Under the pieces are notes generated by a model that saw only the letters and a program-made list of their open reading frames with translations, was not told the origin of the DNA and searched no databases. DNA of 64,000 bases from Streptomyces sp. NBC_00663 (lineage in GTDB: Bacteria > Actinomycetota > Actinomycetes > Streptomycetales > Streptomycetaceae): contig NZ_CP109027.1 in NCBI RefSeq assembly GCF_036226885.1, positions 8,122,001-8,186,000 on the forward strand. The letters are read 5' to 3'. This document shows, piece after piece, positions 1 through 7,902 of the stretch. Numbering within the stretch: the first letter of the stretch is position 1; each line of letters begins with the position of its first letter. A program made the position numbers and the translations under genes.

Positions 1-1151
1 GTGATCCGGGCGCTCTGCACCGTGATCGTCCAGGTGCCGAGCGCCTCCTCGAGCGCCGCCTTGGAGGCCGGGCGTACGGCGGGCCTCGCGTACGGCTGCG
101 GCTTGCTGCCGCCGGCCTGCGTGACGACCGACTGCGCCACCTCGTCGGCGGACGTGCGGAAGCCGTACCGGTGGAACAGCTTCTGCTGCTCGGGCTTGCG
201 CAGATAGTTCACGAACCGGAGCGCCGCCCGGCTCTCGTCCGTGCTCAGCACCGCCTGGTCGACCAGGGTGTAGGGGAAGTCGAGCCGCGGTGAGCCGTCC
301 TTCGGATAGAAGAGGTCGAGCCCGTCGCCCCCGGCGGAGGCGTTGTACGCGAACGCCGCCTGCTCGCTCAGGACCAGCGCCTGGTTGCGCTTCGGGTTGC
401 CCTGCTCGGCACCGGAGGTATCGCGCGGGAGGGTGTCCAGGACCTGGCTGTCGCTGTCGGACGTGCGTTGCGACAGGGTCTTCATCATGGCCGCCGCCTG
501 GGTGTCGCCGCCCTCGATCGCGCTCGCGGCGGCGCTCAGCCGGGTCAGTGCGAGCAGGCCGGTCGCGCTGCGCGCGGGGTCGGCCGCGCCGAGCCTGAGG
601 GCGTCGTCCCGCAGGGTGGCACCGGCCAGTTCGATCCAGCTGTACGTCTTCTTCGGCCACCCCAGCGACTTCGCTGCCCGCGGCACCATCGCCACCCCCA
701 CCGGCGAGGACGCGAAGTTGCCGACCGGTGTCACCTCCGTCGCCGAGGTATTCGCCCCGACCCGCTCGACCCATATCTCCGAGTCCGGCACCCATAGCTG
801 CACATCGGTCTTCCGGCCCCCCAGCAGCGTGGCCGCGACCTTGTGGGAGTCCTGGGCGCCGACCGTGACGTCCACGCAGCGGCCGTCGGAAGTGAGGCTG
901 TTGTCGCGGGCCCGCTCCGCCGCCGCGCGCAAAGCCGGGGCCATGTCGGGAGAGGCGGCGACCTTGAGCCGTACCGCGTTGTCCTGGCAGGAGGAGCCGA
1001 AGGAGAGGAGTCCGCCGCGGACGGCCGCCGCCGTGCCGCCGGCGACGGTCAGGACGAGTACGGTCGCGATGGCCACCGAGCGGCGCCGGGCGCGTGGGCG
1101 GGGGTCGCTGCCGCCCGCCCCATACTGATCGGGCAAGCTGTGACGTCCCAT
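1..1151 (-). CDS. Substrate-binding and probable VWA-domain protein (3' end outside window)
   Basis: The visible 383 codons begin MGRHSLPDQYGAGG, then a basic stretch (RPRARRR), one hydrophobic segment (about residues 28-45) and an extracellular region resembling the ABC-type SBP_bac_11 fold. The ATG at 1151 has an AGGGAGGGG ribosome site just upstream. The end of the visible part (TWTITVQSARI) is where Streptomyces homologues, as I remember them, pass into a von Willebrand A domain, so the protein is probably a membrane-anchored SBP-VWA fusion of unknown ligand. No transporter partner is visible. It diverges from the CPBP gene across a region holding a direct repeat. The SBP part is well supported; the VWA part lies outside the window and is inferred. 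Confidence 0.75.
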   Translation of the reverse strand, partial: MGRHSLPDQYGAGGSDPRPRARRRSVAIATVLVLTVAGGTAAAVRGGLLSFGSSCQDNAVRLKVAASPDMAPALRAAAERARDNSLTSDGRCVDVTVGAQDSHKVAATLLGGRKTDVQLWVPDSEIWVERVGANTSATEVTPVGNFASSPVGVAMVPRAAKSLGWPKKTYSWIELAGATLRDDALRLGAADPARSATGLLALTRLSAAASAIEGGDTQAAAMMKTLSQRTSDSDSQVLDTLPRDTSGAEQGNPKRNQALVLSEQAAFAYNASAGGDGLDLFYPKDGSPRLDFPYTLVDQAVLSTDESRAALRFVNYLRKPEQQKLFHRYGFRTSADEVAQSVVTQAGGSKPQPYARPAVRPASKAALEEALGTWTITVQSARI

Positions 1152-1261
1152 GACGGTGGTGCCCCTCCCTGTCGGACCTGCTGCCGGCCGCCGGCCGGAT
1201 GGCGGTCGAAGGGGGAGGAACGCCCCGTACGGTGTCCGTCCCCCAACGGCCTGTCGCGCAC

Positions 1262-1296
1262 GATCGTCGTAAGTTCTCACGATCTTCGTAAGTTCT
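1262..1296. repeat. Two 16-bp direct repeats in the divergent promoter region
   Basis: GATCGTCGTAAGTTCT (1262-1277) and GATCTTCGTAAGTTCT (1281-1296) differ at one base and repeat with a 19-bp period. They are AT-richer than their surroundings and lie between the SBP/VWA gene and the CPBP protease gene, about 110 and 60 bp from the two starts. Spacing just under two helical turns suits tandem binding of a transcription factor. No regulator family can be named. Confidence 0.6.
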
Positions 1297-1357
1297 TTCG
1301 AGGACCCTAGCGGGGCCGTGAAGGGGATGAGACGGGATTACTGAATTGGAGTCAGGT

Positions 1358-2158
1358 GTGCAGGCAGAGGCGGGTGCGGTGGCTGATTCTTTTCCGCCGG
1401 AGCGGCCCTCGCGACGGATCCTCCGGGACGAGACCCTGCTCGTTCTGGGGCTTTCGCTCGGTGCGAGTGGTGTGTCCGCCCTGATCAGCTTTGTCGGATC
1501 GGTCACCAAACCGGGCGGCCTCAAGGACCAGGCGGCCACCCTCAACGCCTCGGCTGCGCCTGGCCGTCCCTGGCTCGATCTCGCCTGGCAGCTCTTCGGG
1601 ATCGCCTCGTCCCTCGTGCCCGTCGCCCTGGTCGCGCATCTGCTCCTGCGGGAGGGGAGCAGCCTGCGCACCCTCGGTTTCGACCGGACCAGGCCATGGT
1701 TCGACCTCGCGCGGGGCGCGGGCGTCGCGGCGGTGATCGGCAGTACCGGAATCGCCTTCTACCTGGCCGCACGCGGCCTGGGCTTCAATCTCACCGTCGT
1801 GCCCGAGGCGTTGCCCGAGGTGTGGTGGAAGTACCCGGTGCTGGTGCTGTCCGCCCTCCAGAACGCGATCCTCGAAGAGGTCATCGTCGTCGGCTATCTG
1901 CTGCGCCGGCTCGGCCAGTTGGGCTGGACGCCGGGGACCGCGCTGGTGGCCAGTTCCGTACTGCGCGGGTCGTACCACCTCTACCAGGGCATCGGCGGGT
2001 TCCTCGGCAACATGGCGATGGGCGTGGTGTTCGTCTACCTCTACCGCCGATGGGGCCGGGTGGGTCCCCTGGTGGTGGCGCATTCGCTGCTCGACATCGG
2101 GGCGTTCGTCGGGTACGCGCTGCTGGCCGGGAAGGTGGGCTGGCTGCCGACCGCGTGA
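1358..2158 (+). CDS. CPBP family intramembrane glutamic endopeptidase
   Basis: A 266-residue polytopic membrane protein with the three CPBP (Abi/Rce1-like) signatures in order: the EE dyad in NAILEEVIVVGYLLRRL (about residues 168-184), a second helix with RGSYHLYQG, and a third with HSLLDIG near the C-terminus. These residues form the intramembrane protease active site in the family. I chose the GTG at 1358, since a GGAG at 1348-1351 is correctly spaced; an in-frame TTG at 1346 would overlap that site. It stands alone, convergent with the PhzF-like gene. The substrate is unknown; family members process membrane-bound peptides or prenylated proteins. Confidence 0.85.
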   Translation: MQAEAGAVADSFPPERPSRRILRDETLLVLGLSLGASGVSALISFVGSVTKPGGLKDQAATLNASAAPGRPWLDLAWQLFGIASSLVPVALVAHLLLREGSSLRTLGFDRTRPWFDLARGAGVAAVIGSTGIAFYLAARGLGFNLTVVPEALPEVWWKYPVLVLSALQNAILEEVIVVGYLLRRLGQLGWTPGTALVASSVLRGSYHLYQGIGGFLGNMAMGVVFVYLYRRWGRVGPLVVAHSLLDIGAFVGYALLAGKVGWLPTA

Positions 2159-2183
2159 GCCGGCGCCGGCCCTGCCGGGGGTG

Positions 2184-2993
2184 TCAGACGAGCAGCTCGC
2201 CCTCGATCGTGGTGACCGCGCGGCCCGTGAGGAGGGTGCGGTCGCCGCGGAGTTCGGTGCGCACCCGGCCGGAGCGCGGGGAGGCCTGGAGGCCGGTCAG
2301 CTCGGTGCGGCCCAGACGCCCGGCCCAGAAGGGGGCCAGCGCGGTGTGGGCGCTGCCGGTGACCGGGTCCTCGTCGATCCCGTAGTTCGGGAAGAAGCAG
2401 CGGGAGACGAAGTCGTAGCCCCGAGCCGGATCCTCGGCGCGGGCGGTCGCGATGATGCCGCGCTCGGAGAAGGCGCCGAGGGCCTTGTGGTCGGGGTCGA
2501 GGGCGTGGACGGTCTTCTCGTCGACGAGTTCGAGGACCAGGTCGCCGACGTTCGGACCGGTGTCGAAGGCCGAGAGCGGCTCGGTGCCCAGCGCCGCGGC
2601 GACCCCGTCCGGCACCTCGGTCCGGGTGAGCGGCGCGGTGGGGAAGTCCAGGGTGATCGAACCGTCCTCGTCCGGCGTCGCGATGAGCACCCCGCTGCGC
2701 GTGGCGAACCGCACCGGGCCCTCGTGGGCGCCGGTCGTGTGCAGCACGTGCGCCGTGGCCAGCGTGGCATGGCCGCACATGTTCACCTCGGCGGCCGGAG
2801 TGAACCAGCGCAACGCCCAGTCGGCGTCGCCGCCCTGGGGAAGGGGGTGGGCGAAGGCCGTCTCGGCGTGGTTGACCTCGACGGCCACGTTCTGGAGCCG
2901 CTCGTCGTCCGGGAAGGAGTCGAGGAGCAGCACGCCGGCGGGGTTGCCGGCGAAGGGGCGGTCGGTGAAGGCGTCGACGATTCGGATGCGCAT
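2184..2993 (-). CDS. PhzF family epimerase/isomerase
   Basis: A 269-residue protein starting MRIRIVDAFTDRPFAGNPAGV, the hallmark N-terminus of the PhzF/diaminopimelate-epimerase fold. A second lobe carries GSAHTALAPFWAGRLGR, the usual C-terminal half-site motif. The acidic residue expected in the first lobe lies in the HAETAFAHPL segment. PhzF itself isomerises trans-2,3-dihydro-3-hydroxyanthranilate in phenazine synthesis, but most family members are uncharacterised, and no other phenazine genes are nearby. The ATG at 2993 fits family starts; upstream in-frame codons have no conserved sequence. It is the reverse-strand neighbour of the CPBP gene, with only 25 bp between the stops. Confidence 0.85.
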   Translation of the reverse strand: MRIRIVDAFTDRPFAGNPAGVLLLDSFPDDERLQNVAVEVNHAETAFAHPLPQGGDADWALRWFTPAAEVNMCGHATLATAHVLHTTGAHEGPVRFATRSGVLIATPDEDGSITLDFPTAPLTRTEVPDGVAAALGTEPLSAFDTGPNVGDLVLELVDEKTVHALDPDHKALGAFSERGIIATARAEDPARGYDFVSRCFFPNYGIDEDPVTGSAHTALAPFWAGRLGRTELTGLQASPRSGRVRTELRGDRTLLTGRAVTTIEGELLV

Positions 2994-3147
2994 GCCCTCG
3001 ACGCTAAGGGCGAGTGGCCCACGGGGCCAAGGCCAATTCGGGGCCACTGGACCCCTTTCCCTTCCCGGAGCGCTGTCTGGACGCGTCGTCCCGGCGGTGC
3101 GACTGTCGTCAACGCGTCACCTACCCACGACAGTCCAGGAGGCCGCC

Positions 3148-3933
3148 ATGTCCCAGCCGTCCGTTCTCCAAGCCCTGCTGGCCGGGCTGCGTGGCGGTGC
3201 GATCGAGGTCGTCGATCTCACGGCGCCGCTGTCCTCGGACACCCCGGTGATCCAGCTGCCCGAGCCGTTCGGGCAGACGCAGGTCTTCGAGCTGGAGGAG
3301 ATCAGCCGGTACGACGACCGTGGACCGGCCTGGTACTGGAACAACTTCCGCACGGGTGAGCACACCGGCACCCATTTCGACGCCCCGAACCACTGGGTCA
3401 CCGGCAAGGACCTCGCCGACGTGGCCTCGGTGCCGGTGAGCCGGCTGATCGCGCCCGCGGTGGTGCTGGACTTCTCCGCCGCGGCGGCCGAGGATCCCGA
3501 CTTCCTGGTCGAGGTGGATCACATCGAGGCGTGGGAGGTCGAGCACGGTCCGCTGCCCGACGGGGGCTGGCTGCTGCTGCGCACCGGCTGGGACGCCCGG
3601 TCCGACTCCCAGCGGGAGTTCCTGAACGCCGACGAGAACGGCCCCCACACCCCGGGCCTGTCGCCCGAGTGCGCCCGCTGGGTCGCCGAGGAGTCCCCGG
3701 TGATCGGCCTCGGCACCGAGACGGTGGGCACCGACGCCGGGGCGGCGCACTCCTTCGACCCGGTCTTCCCCTGCCACTCGTACCTCATGGGCAACGACAA
3801 GTACGGGCTCACGCAGCTCCAGAACCTCGGTGAGCTGCCCGCCACCGGCGCCGTGGTCGTCGCGGGCCCGCTGCCGATCGTCCAGGGCTCGGGCTCGCCG
3901 GCCCGGGTCATCGCCCTGGTGGAGCGCTCATGA
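3148..3933 (+). CDS. Cyclase family (kynurenine formamidase-like) metal hydrolase
   Basis: A 261-residue protein with the metal-binding signature HTGTHFDAPNHW (residues about 72-83, HxGTHxDxPxH) of the cyclase/kynurenine formamidase family, which hydrolyses amides, esters or lactones. A second conserved stretch is GLGTETVGTDAGAA. The ATG at 3148 follows CCAGGAGG. Its stop overlaps the start of the next gene (ATGA at 3930), so the two are translationally coupled. That partner is a ThDP-dependent enzyme, suggesting a short catabolic route in which one opens a ring or amide and the other decarboxylates or ligates a 2-oxo acid. That pathway idea is inference; no aromatic-degradation genes flank it. 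Confidence 0.85.
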   Translation: MSQPSVLQALLAGLRGGAIEVVDLTAPLSSDTPVIQLPEPFGQTQVFELEEISRYDDRGPAWYWNNFRTGEHTGTHFDAPNHWVTGKDLADVASVPVSRLIAPAVVLDFSAAAAEDPDFLVEVDHIEAWEVEHGPLPDGGWLLLRTGWDARSDSQREFLNADENGPHTPGLSPECARWVAEESPVIGLGTETVGTDAGAAHSFDPVFPCHSYLMGNDKYGLTQLQNLGELPATGAVVVAGPLPIVQGSGSPARVIALVERS

Positions 3934-5564
3934 AGGTCGCCGAGGCGGTCGGCCGGGCCCTGACCGCGGCCGGTGTGCGGCAGGTGTTCGGCGTGGTCGG
4001 CTCGGGCAACTTCCACGTCACCAACGCGATGGTCGCGGCCGGTTCCCGCTTCGTCGCCGCCCGCCACGAGGGCGGAGCGGCCACCATGGCCGACGCCTAC
4101 GCCCGGGTCAGCGGCACGGTTGCCGCCCTCAGCGTCCATCAGGGGCCCGGCCTGACCAACGCGCTGACGGGTGTCGCCGAGGCCGCGAAGAGCCGCACCC
4201 CGCTGCTCGTCCTGGCCGCCGAGGCCACCCGGCCGACCTCCAACTTCTACGTCGACCAGGAGGCGTTGGCGCGGGCGGTGGGCGCGGTCACGGAACGCGT
4301 GACGTCCCCGGCGTCGGCGGTCGAGCAGGCCTGCGGCGCCCTACGGCGTGCCCTGCACGAGCGCCGTACCGTCGTCCTCAACCTCCCCTTGGACGTGCAG
4401 GACCTGGACGTCCCCGACACGGCCGCCATCGCCGTCGTACCGCCCCCGGCGCGGGCCCCCGTGGAACCGGCCGCGTCCGAGGTGGCGGCGCTGGTCACGG
4501 CGCTCGCCCGGTCCCGCCGCCCGGTGTTCGTGGCGGGCCGGGGTGCCAGGACGGCCCGCGAGGCCCTGACCGCGCTCGCCGACCACCACGGCGCCCTGCT
4601 CGCCACCTCCGCCGTCGCCCACGGACTGTTCCACGACGACCCCTGGTCGCTCGGCATCTCCGGAGGCTTCGCCACGCCCCTGGCCGCCGAACTGATCCAG
4701 GACGCCGATCTCATCGTGGGCTGGGGCTGCGCCCTCACCATGTGGACCATGCGGCACGGCCGGCTGATCGGCCCGGACGCCACCGTCGTCCAGGTCGACG
4801 ACGACGCCTCCGCGCTCGGCGCGCACCGCGAGATCCACCTGGGCGTCACGGGCGACGTCGCCGCCACGGCCCGGCAGGCGCTCGACGCGGGTGCCGAGCG
4901 GCGCCAGGGGTATCGCTCCGCCGCCGTCGCGCGGGCGCTCCGCACCCGGGGCCGGTGGCGGGACGTCCCCTACGACGACGAGAGCACCCGGGACCGTATC
5001 GACCCGCGCACCCTGAGCGCTGCCCTCGACGCCGTCCTCCCGGCCGAGCGGATCGTCGGCGTCGACTCCGGCAACTTCATGGGCTATCCGAGCGCCTACC
5101 TGTCGGTGCCCGACGAGGAGGGCTTCTGCTTCACCCAGGCCTTCCAGTCGATCGGCCTGGGCCTCGCGACGACGATCGGCGCGGCCCTGGCCCGGCCGGA
5201 CCGGCTGCCGGTGGCGGCGCTCGGGGACGGCGGGGCGCTGATGGGAGTGGCCGAGCTGGAGACCGTACGACGGCTCGGGCTGCCCATGGTCGTGATCGTC
5301 TACGACGACGAGGCCTACGGCGCCGAGGTCCACCACTTCGGCCCCGACGGGTTCCCCCTCGACACCGTCACCTTCCCGCCCACCGACCTCGCCGCCGTCG
5401 CTAGCGGCCACGGCTTCGAAGCGGTGACCGTGCGGGGCCGCGCCGACCTCAAGGCGGTGGAGGACTGGGTGGCGGGGCCACGCTCGTCACCACTGCTGGT
5501 GGACGCCAAGGTGACGCGGGAGCACGGGGCCTGGTGGCTGGAGGAGGCGTTCCGGGGGCACTGA
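3930..5564 (+). CDS. Thiamine diphosphate-dependent enzyme (acetolactate synthase-like)
   Basis: A 544-residue protein with the three-domain layout of the ThDP decarboxylase/acetolactate synthase superfamily. The N-terminal pyrimidine-binding domain has the catalytic Glu47 in AARHEGGAATMADAYAR. A central Rossmann-like domain follows (about 190-330). The C-terminal pyrophosphate domain has the GDG motif (LGDGGALMGVAELETVRRLG). After GDG the usual Asn pair is replaced by acidic residues (YDDEAYG), as in several non-synthase members. It overlaps the cyclase gene by 4 bp. It is shorter than typical IlvB and has no IlvN partner here, so branched-chain synthesis is unlikely. The exact substrate is not predictable. 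Confidence 0.8.
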   Translation: MKVAEAVGRALTAAGVRQVFGVVGSGNFHVTNAMVAAGSRFVAARHEGGAATMADAYARVSGTVAALSVHQGPGLTNALTGVAEAAKSRTPLLVLAAEATRPTSNFYVDQEALARAVGAVTERVTSPASAVEQACGALRRALHERRTVVLNLPLDVQDLDVPDTAAIAVVPPPARAPVEPAASEVAALVTALARSRRPVFVAGRGARTAREALTALADHHGALLATSAVAHGLFHDDPWSLGISGGFATPLAAELIQDADLIVGWGCALTMWTMRHGRLIGPDATVVQVDDDASALGAHREIHLGVTGDVAATARQALDAGAERRQGYRSAAVARALRTRGRWRDVPYDDESTRDRIDPRTLSAALDAVLPAERIVGVDSGNFMGYPSAYLSVPDEEGFCFTQAFQSIGLGLATTIGAALARPDRLPVAALGDGGALMGVAELETVRRLGLPMVVIVYDDEAYGAEVHHFGPDGFPLDTVTFPPTDLAAVASGHGFEAVTVRGRADLKAVEDWVAGPRSSPLLVDAKVTREHGAWWLEEAFRGH

Positions 5565-5626
5565 GCGTGAGCGGGGTGCGCCGGTGACCGGGGTCGGCTT
5601 CAAGGGCCTTGCCATGCGAACTGTTC

Positions 5627-5662
5627 CGATATATCGTTGACGCATCGCGACAGATCAACGAT
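5627..5662. promoter_or_regulatory. Candidate PadR operator (nested palindromes)
   Basis: A perfect 10-bp palindrome CGATATATCG (5627-5636) overlaps the left arm of a perfect 7-bp inverted repeat, ATCGTTG (5633-5639) and CAACGAT (5656-5662). The AT-rich site stands out in a GC-rich region and ends 16 bp before the chosen PadR start. PadR proteins often autoregulate through such ATAT-containing palindromes; the assignment to this gene is inferred from position. Confidence 0.6.
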
Positions 5663-5678
5663 GGATGGAGTGATGGCG

Positions 5679-6290
5679 ATGCGTTCCCATGGATTCGAAC
5701 GTGGACACGGTGGACCCGGCCCCCGCGGCGGCCGAGGTGGTTTTGATGGACGGCGTGGTGCCTTCGGCCCCTTCGGGCCGGGTGGACCCGGTGGCCCCGG
5801 CTTCGGTCCGGGCCCCTGGGGGCCACGAGGGCGCGGCGGACCGCGGGGGAGGGCGCGGCGCGGCGACGTACGCGCGTCGATCCTCGCCCTGCTCAGGGAC
5901 CGGCCCATGCACGGGTACGAGATGATCCAGGAGATCGCCGAGCGCAGCGGCGGGGCGTGGAAGCCCAGCCCCGGCTCGGTGTACCCCACCCTTCAGCTGC
6001 TGGAGGACGAGGGCCTGATCGCCAGCGAGAGCGAGGGCGGCAAGAAGCTGTTCTCGCTCACCGAGGCGGGCCGCACCGCGGCCGAGGAGGGGCCCGACGC
6101 GCCCTGGGAGGAAGCCTCCCGTGGCGTGGACTTCGAGGCGCTGGGTGAGATCCGCCAGGCCGGCTTCGGTCTGATGGAGGCCTTCGGGCAGGTCTGGAAG
6201 ACCGGCAGCAAGGAACAGCGCGAGAAGGCGGTCGGCGTCATCAACGAGGCCCGCAAGAAGCTGTATCTGATCCTCGCCGAAGAGGACTGA
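5679..6290 (+). CDS. PadR family transcriptional regulator
   Basis: A 203-residue regulator. Residues 1-60 are low-complexity Gly/Pro/Arg/His-rich (HGGPGPRGG, FGPFGPGGPGG). The PadR winged helix follows, with ILALLRDRPMHGYEMIQEIAERS and PSPGSVYPTLQLLEDEGLI, then the C-terminal dimerisation helix. The ATG at 5679 is chosen because GGATGGAG lies 8 bp upstream; two earlier in-frame ATGs (5661, 5673) would overlap or crowd it. PadR proteins repress detoxification or phenolic-acid genes, but no target gene is adjacent. It is followed by a strong hairpin terminator shared with the convergent SRPBCC gene. Confidence 0.85.
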   Translation: MRSHGFERGHGGPGPRGGRGGFDGRRGAFGPFGPGGPGGPGFGPGPWGPRGRGGPRGRARRGDVRASILALLRDRPMHGYEMIQEIAERSGGAWKPSPGSVYPTLQLLEDEGLIASESEGGKKLFSLTEAGRTAAEEGPDAPWEEASRGVDFEALGEIRQAGFGLMEAFGQVWKTGSKEQREKAVGVINEARKKLYLILAEED

Positions 6291-6309
6291 CGGCCCTACG
6301 GCTGTGAAG

Positions 6310-6340
6310 AGGCGCCCCGTGGAACATCCGCGGGGCGCCT
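6310..6340. terminator. Bidirectional hairpin terminator
   Basis: A perfect 10-bp stem, AGGCGCCCCG (6310-6319) pairing with CGGGGCGCCT (6331-6340), with an 11-nt loop, lies between the convergent PadR and SRPBCC genes. There is no long U-tract, which is usual in Streptomyces. Confidence 0.75.
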
Positions 6341-6359
6341 TCGCGTACGCCGTTCCCGG

Positions 6360-6788
6360 TCAGGCCACCAGCCCCGCCAGCTTCCGCAGCGACTCGTTCA
6401 GCGCGGCCGTCGCCGAGTCCTTCAGTTTGCCCGCCATCAGGGACACCGCCGCGCCCGTGAACTCGCTGTCGATGCGGACCGTGGTCGCGTCGCCGTCGGG
6501 GACGAGCGTGTAGCGGTTGACCAGGCTCACTGCCATCGGGCCCTTGCCCTTGGTGGCGAACACCCGGGCCGGCTCCAGCTCGTCGATGGTCCACTCGACC
6601 TCGGCCGGGAAGCCCATCAGCTTCATGTTCTCCTGGTAGGTCCCGCCCACTTCGAGGCTCTTGGGACCGCCCTCGGGGAAGCTGGTGTGGGTGGCGTTCC
6701 ACTCGCCGTACGACGACCAGTCCGTGAGCCGGCTCCACACCTTCTCGGCCGGCGCCTCGATCCGTGCCTCCGCGCTGACTTCGGCCAT
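6360..6788 (-). CDS. SRPBCC (START-like) family protein
   Basis: A 142-residue single-domain protein. The opening MAEVSAEARIEAPAEKVWSRL and the following WSSYGEWNATH segment are typical of the helix-grip polyketide cyclase/dehydrase-like SRPBCC fold. The C-terminal amphipathic helix (LKDSATAALNESLRKLAGL) closes the ligand cavity. Members bind hydrophobic ligands, and the function here is unknown. No polyketide genes are adjacent, so a role in polyketide synthesis is not implied. It is transcribed alone toward the shared terminator. Confidence 0.8.
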   Translation of the reverse strand: MAEVSAEARIEAPAEKVWSRLTDWSSYGEWNATHTSFPEGGPKSLEVGGTYQENMKLMGFPAEVEWTIDELEPARVFATKGKGPMAVSLVNRYTLVPDGDATTVRIDSEFTGAAVSLMAGKLKDSATAALNESLRKLAGLVA

Positions 6789-6902
6789 GCGACCACCCCT
6801 TCGTCTCCGGCTACGGTGTCGCGGAACGTAGCCGCAGGGCCGCGAACATTCAATGCTGATGAACCGTCAGGAAATGTGGAGACGGCCCGAGTCGGCGGCC
6901 GG

Positions 6903-7091
6903 TCAGGCCACCAGGCGGATCACCGCGGCGTCGAACACGTCCCACGCCCGCGGGAACGTGCTCTCGTCGTGGCAGTGCCAGGCGTCCCAGAACAGATCGG
7001 CGAGCACGGCGTCCTCCGGGGCGTACACCCGGTACACGTACTGCATCCCGTCGACGGCCGGCAGAGCCACCAGCCAGCAGCTGCTCTCCAT
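6903..7091 (-). CDS. Small conserved hypothetical protein (62 aa)
   Basis: A 62-residue protein starting MESSCWLVALPAVDGMQYVYRV and rich in aromatic and acidic residues (LFWDAWHCHDESTFPRAWDVFDAAVIRL). I recall similar small proteins in Streptomyces but know no function. The ATG at 7091 is preferred over a TTG at 7145, because the extra 18 residues look like non-coding sequence. There is no signal peptide or membrane helix. The ribosome site (CACAGG) is weak. It lies between the SRPBCC gene and the divergent Clp-N gene. Confidence 0.55.
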   Translation of the reverse strand: MESSCWLVALPAVDGMQYVYRVYAPEDAVLADLFWDAWHCHDESTFPRAWDVFDAAVIRLVA

Positions 7092-7289
7092 GTACCTGTG
7101 AGACGAGCGAGCCGGTACGGGTGGTTGCGTGCCGGCGTGAATCAAGACGGCGCGCGCCCGTCGTGGGGAAACGGCCAGATCTCATCCGTAAGGAGGAGAT
7201 TCCGGCCCTGCGGGTCCACTCTCCGCCGGACGCGAAGATGGTTCCCGCCGGGGATGCCCCGGTCCGGCGGGACTGATGAGGTAGGGGAT

Positions 7290-7850
7290 GTGCAACCCCG
7301 TATTCCCCGGCAGTCGGTGAACGAGCCGGGAGGCCATCGCGCGGACCACGATGCCCGGCTCGGCGAGGAGCTGGCAGCGGTGGTCTCCGGCGCGCGCCGA
7401 CGGGCGCTCCGCGACGGGGACCGGGTGATCGACACGGCCCATCTGCTGCACTCCCTCCTGGAGTGCGACCCCGAGGTGCGGGCCGTCTTCGAGAGCGGAC
7501 CGCAGCTCGCCCGGCTGCTCGCCTACCTCGTGCAGCGCAGCATCGGCTACGGACTGCGCTGGCAGGGCGGCGTCGAGGACTCCGGCGCGGTGCCCGTGGT
7601 GACCCAGGCGGAGGGCTTCTCACCCCTGGCCGCGGGCGCGATGGAGTACGCCGAGGAGCGCGCCGCCGACCGTGGCGCCGACCGGGCGGGCGGCATCGAC
7701 CTGCTCGCGGCCGTCGTCGCCGACCCCGGGGCGCGCGCCGTCGAGGTGCTGACCCGTGCCGGGATCGACGCGGGCGCGGTGTCCGCCCGGATCACCAGCC
7801 GCCCATGGGACGGCGGCATGCCGGACAGCCGTACGGCGTCCAGCCGCTGA
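7290..7850 (+). CDS. Clp N-terminal domain protein
   Basis: A 186-residue protein made of two Clp-N-like repeats. The first (about residues 20-90) contains ARLGEELAAVVSGARRR and DTAHLLHSLLECDPEVR; the second (about 110-175) contains FSPLAAGAMEYAEERAADRG and GIDLLAAVVADP. This is the adaptor/substrate-binding module of ClpA/ClpC chaperones, here without any AAA+ ATPase domain. Stand-alone Clp-N proteins may bind substrates or adaptors of ClpCP; that role is inferred. The GTG at 7290 has a GAGGTAGGGG site upstream. The EamA gene starts 53 bp downstream and may be co-transcribed. Confidence 0.75.
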   Translation: MQPRIPRQSVNEPGGHRADHDARLGEELAAVVSGARRRALRDGDRVIDTAHLLHSLLECDPEVRAVFESGPQLARLLAYLVQRSIGYGLRWQGGVEDSGAVPVVTQAEGFSPLAAGAMEYAEERAADRGADRAGGIDLLAAVVADPGARAVEVLTRAGIDAGAVSARITSRPWDGGMPDSRTASSR

Positions 7851-7902
7851 GACAGGTGTCATCGGGGGTGACGCTCATGTCATCGCCTGTCATCATGTGC
7901 CG

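Noticed and set aside
2160..2200. GCCGGCGCCGGC palindrome between the convergent CPBP and PhzF genes as a terminator or operator
   Set aside because: A 12-bp GC-only palindrome is expected by chance in this composition and cannot form a loop of useful size.
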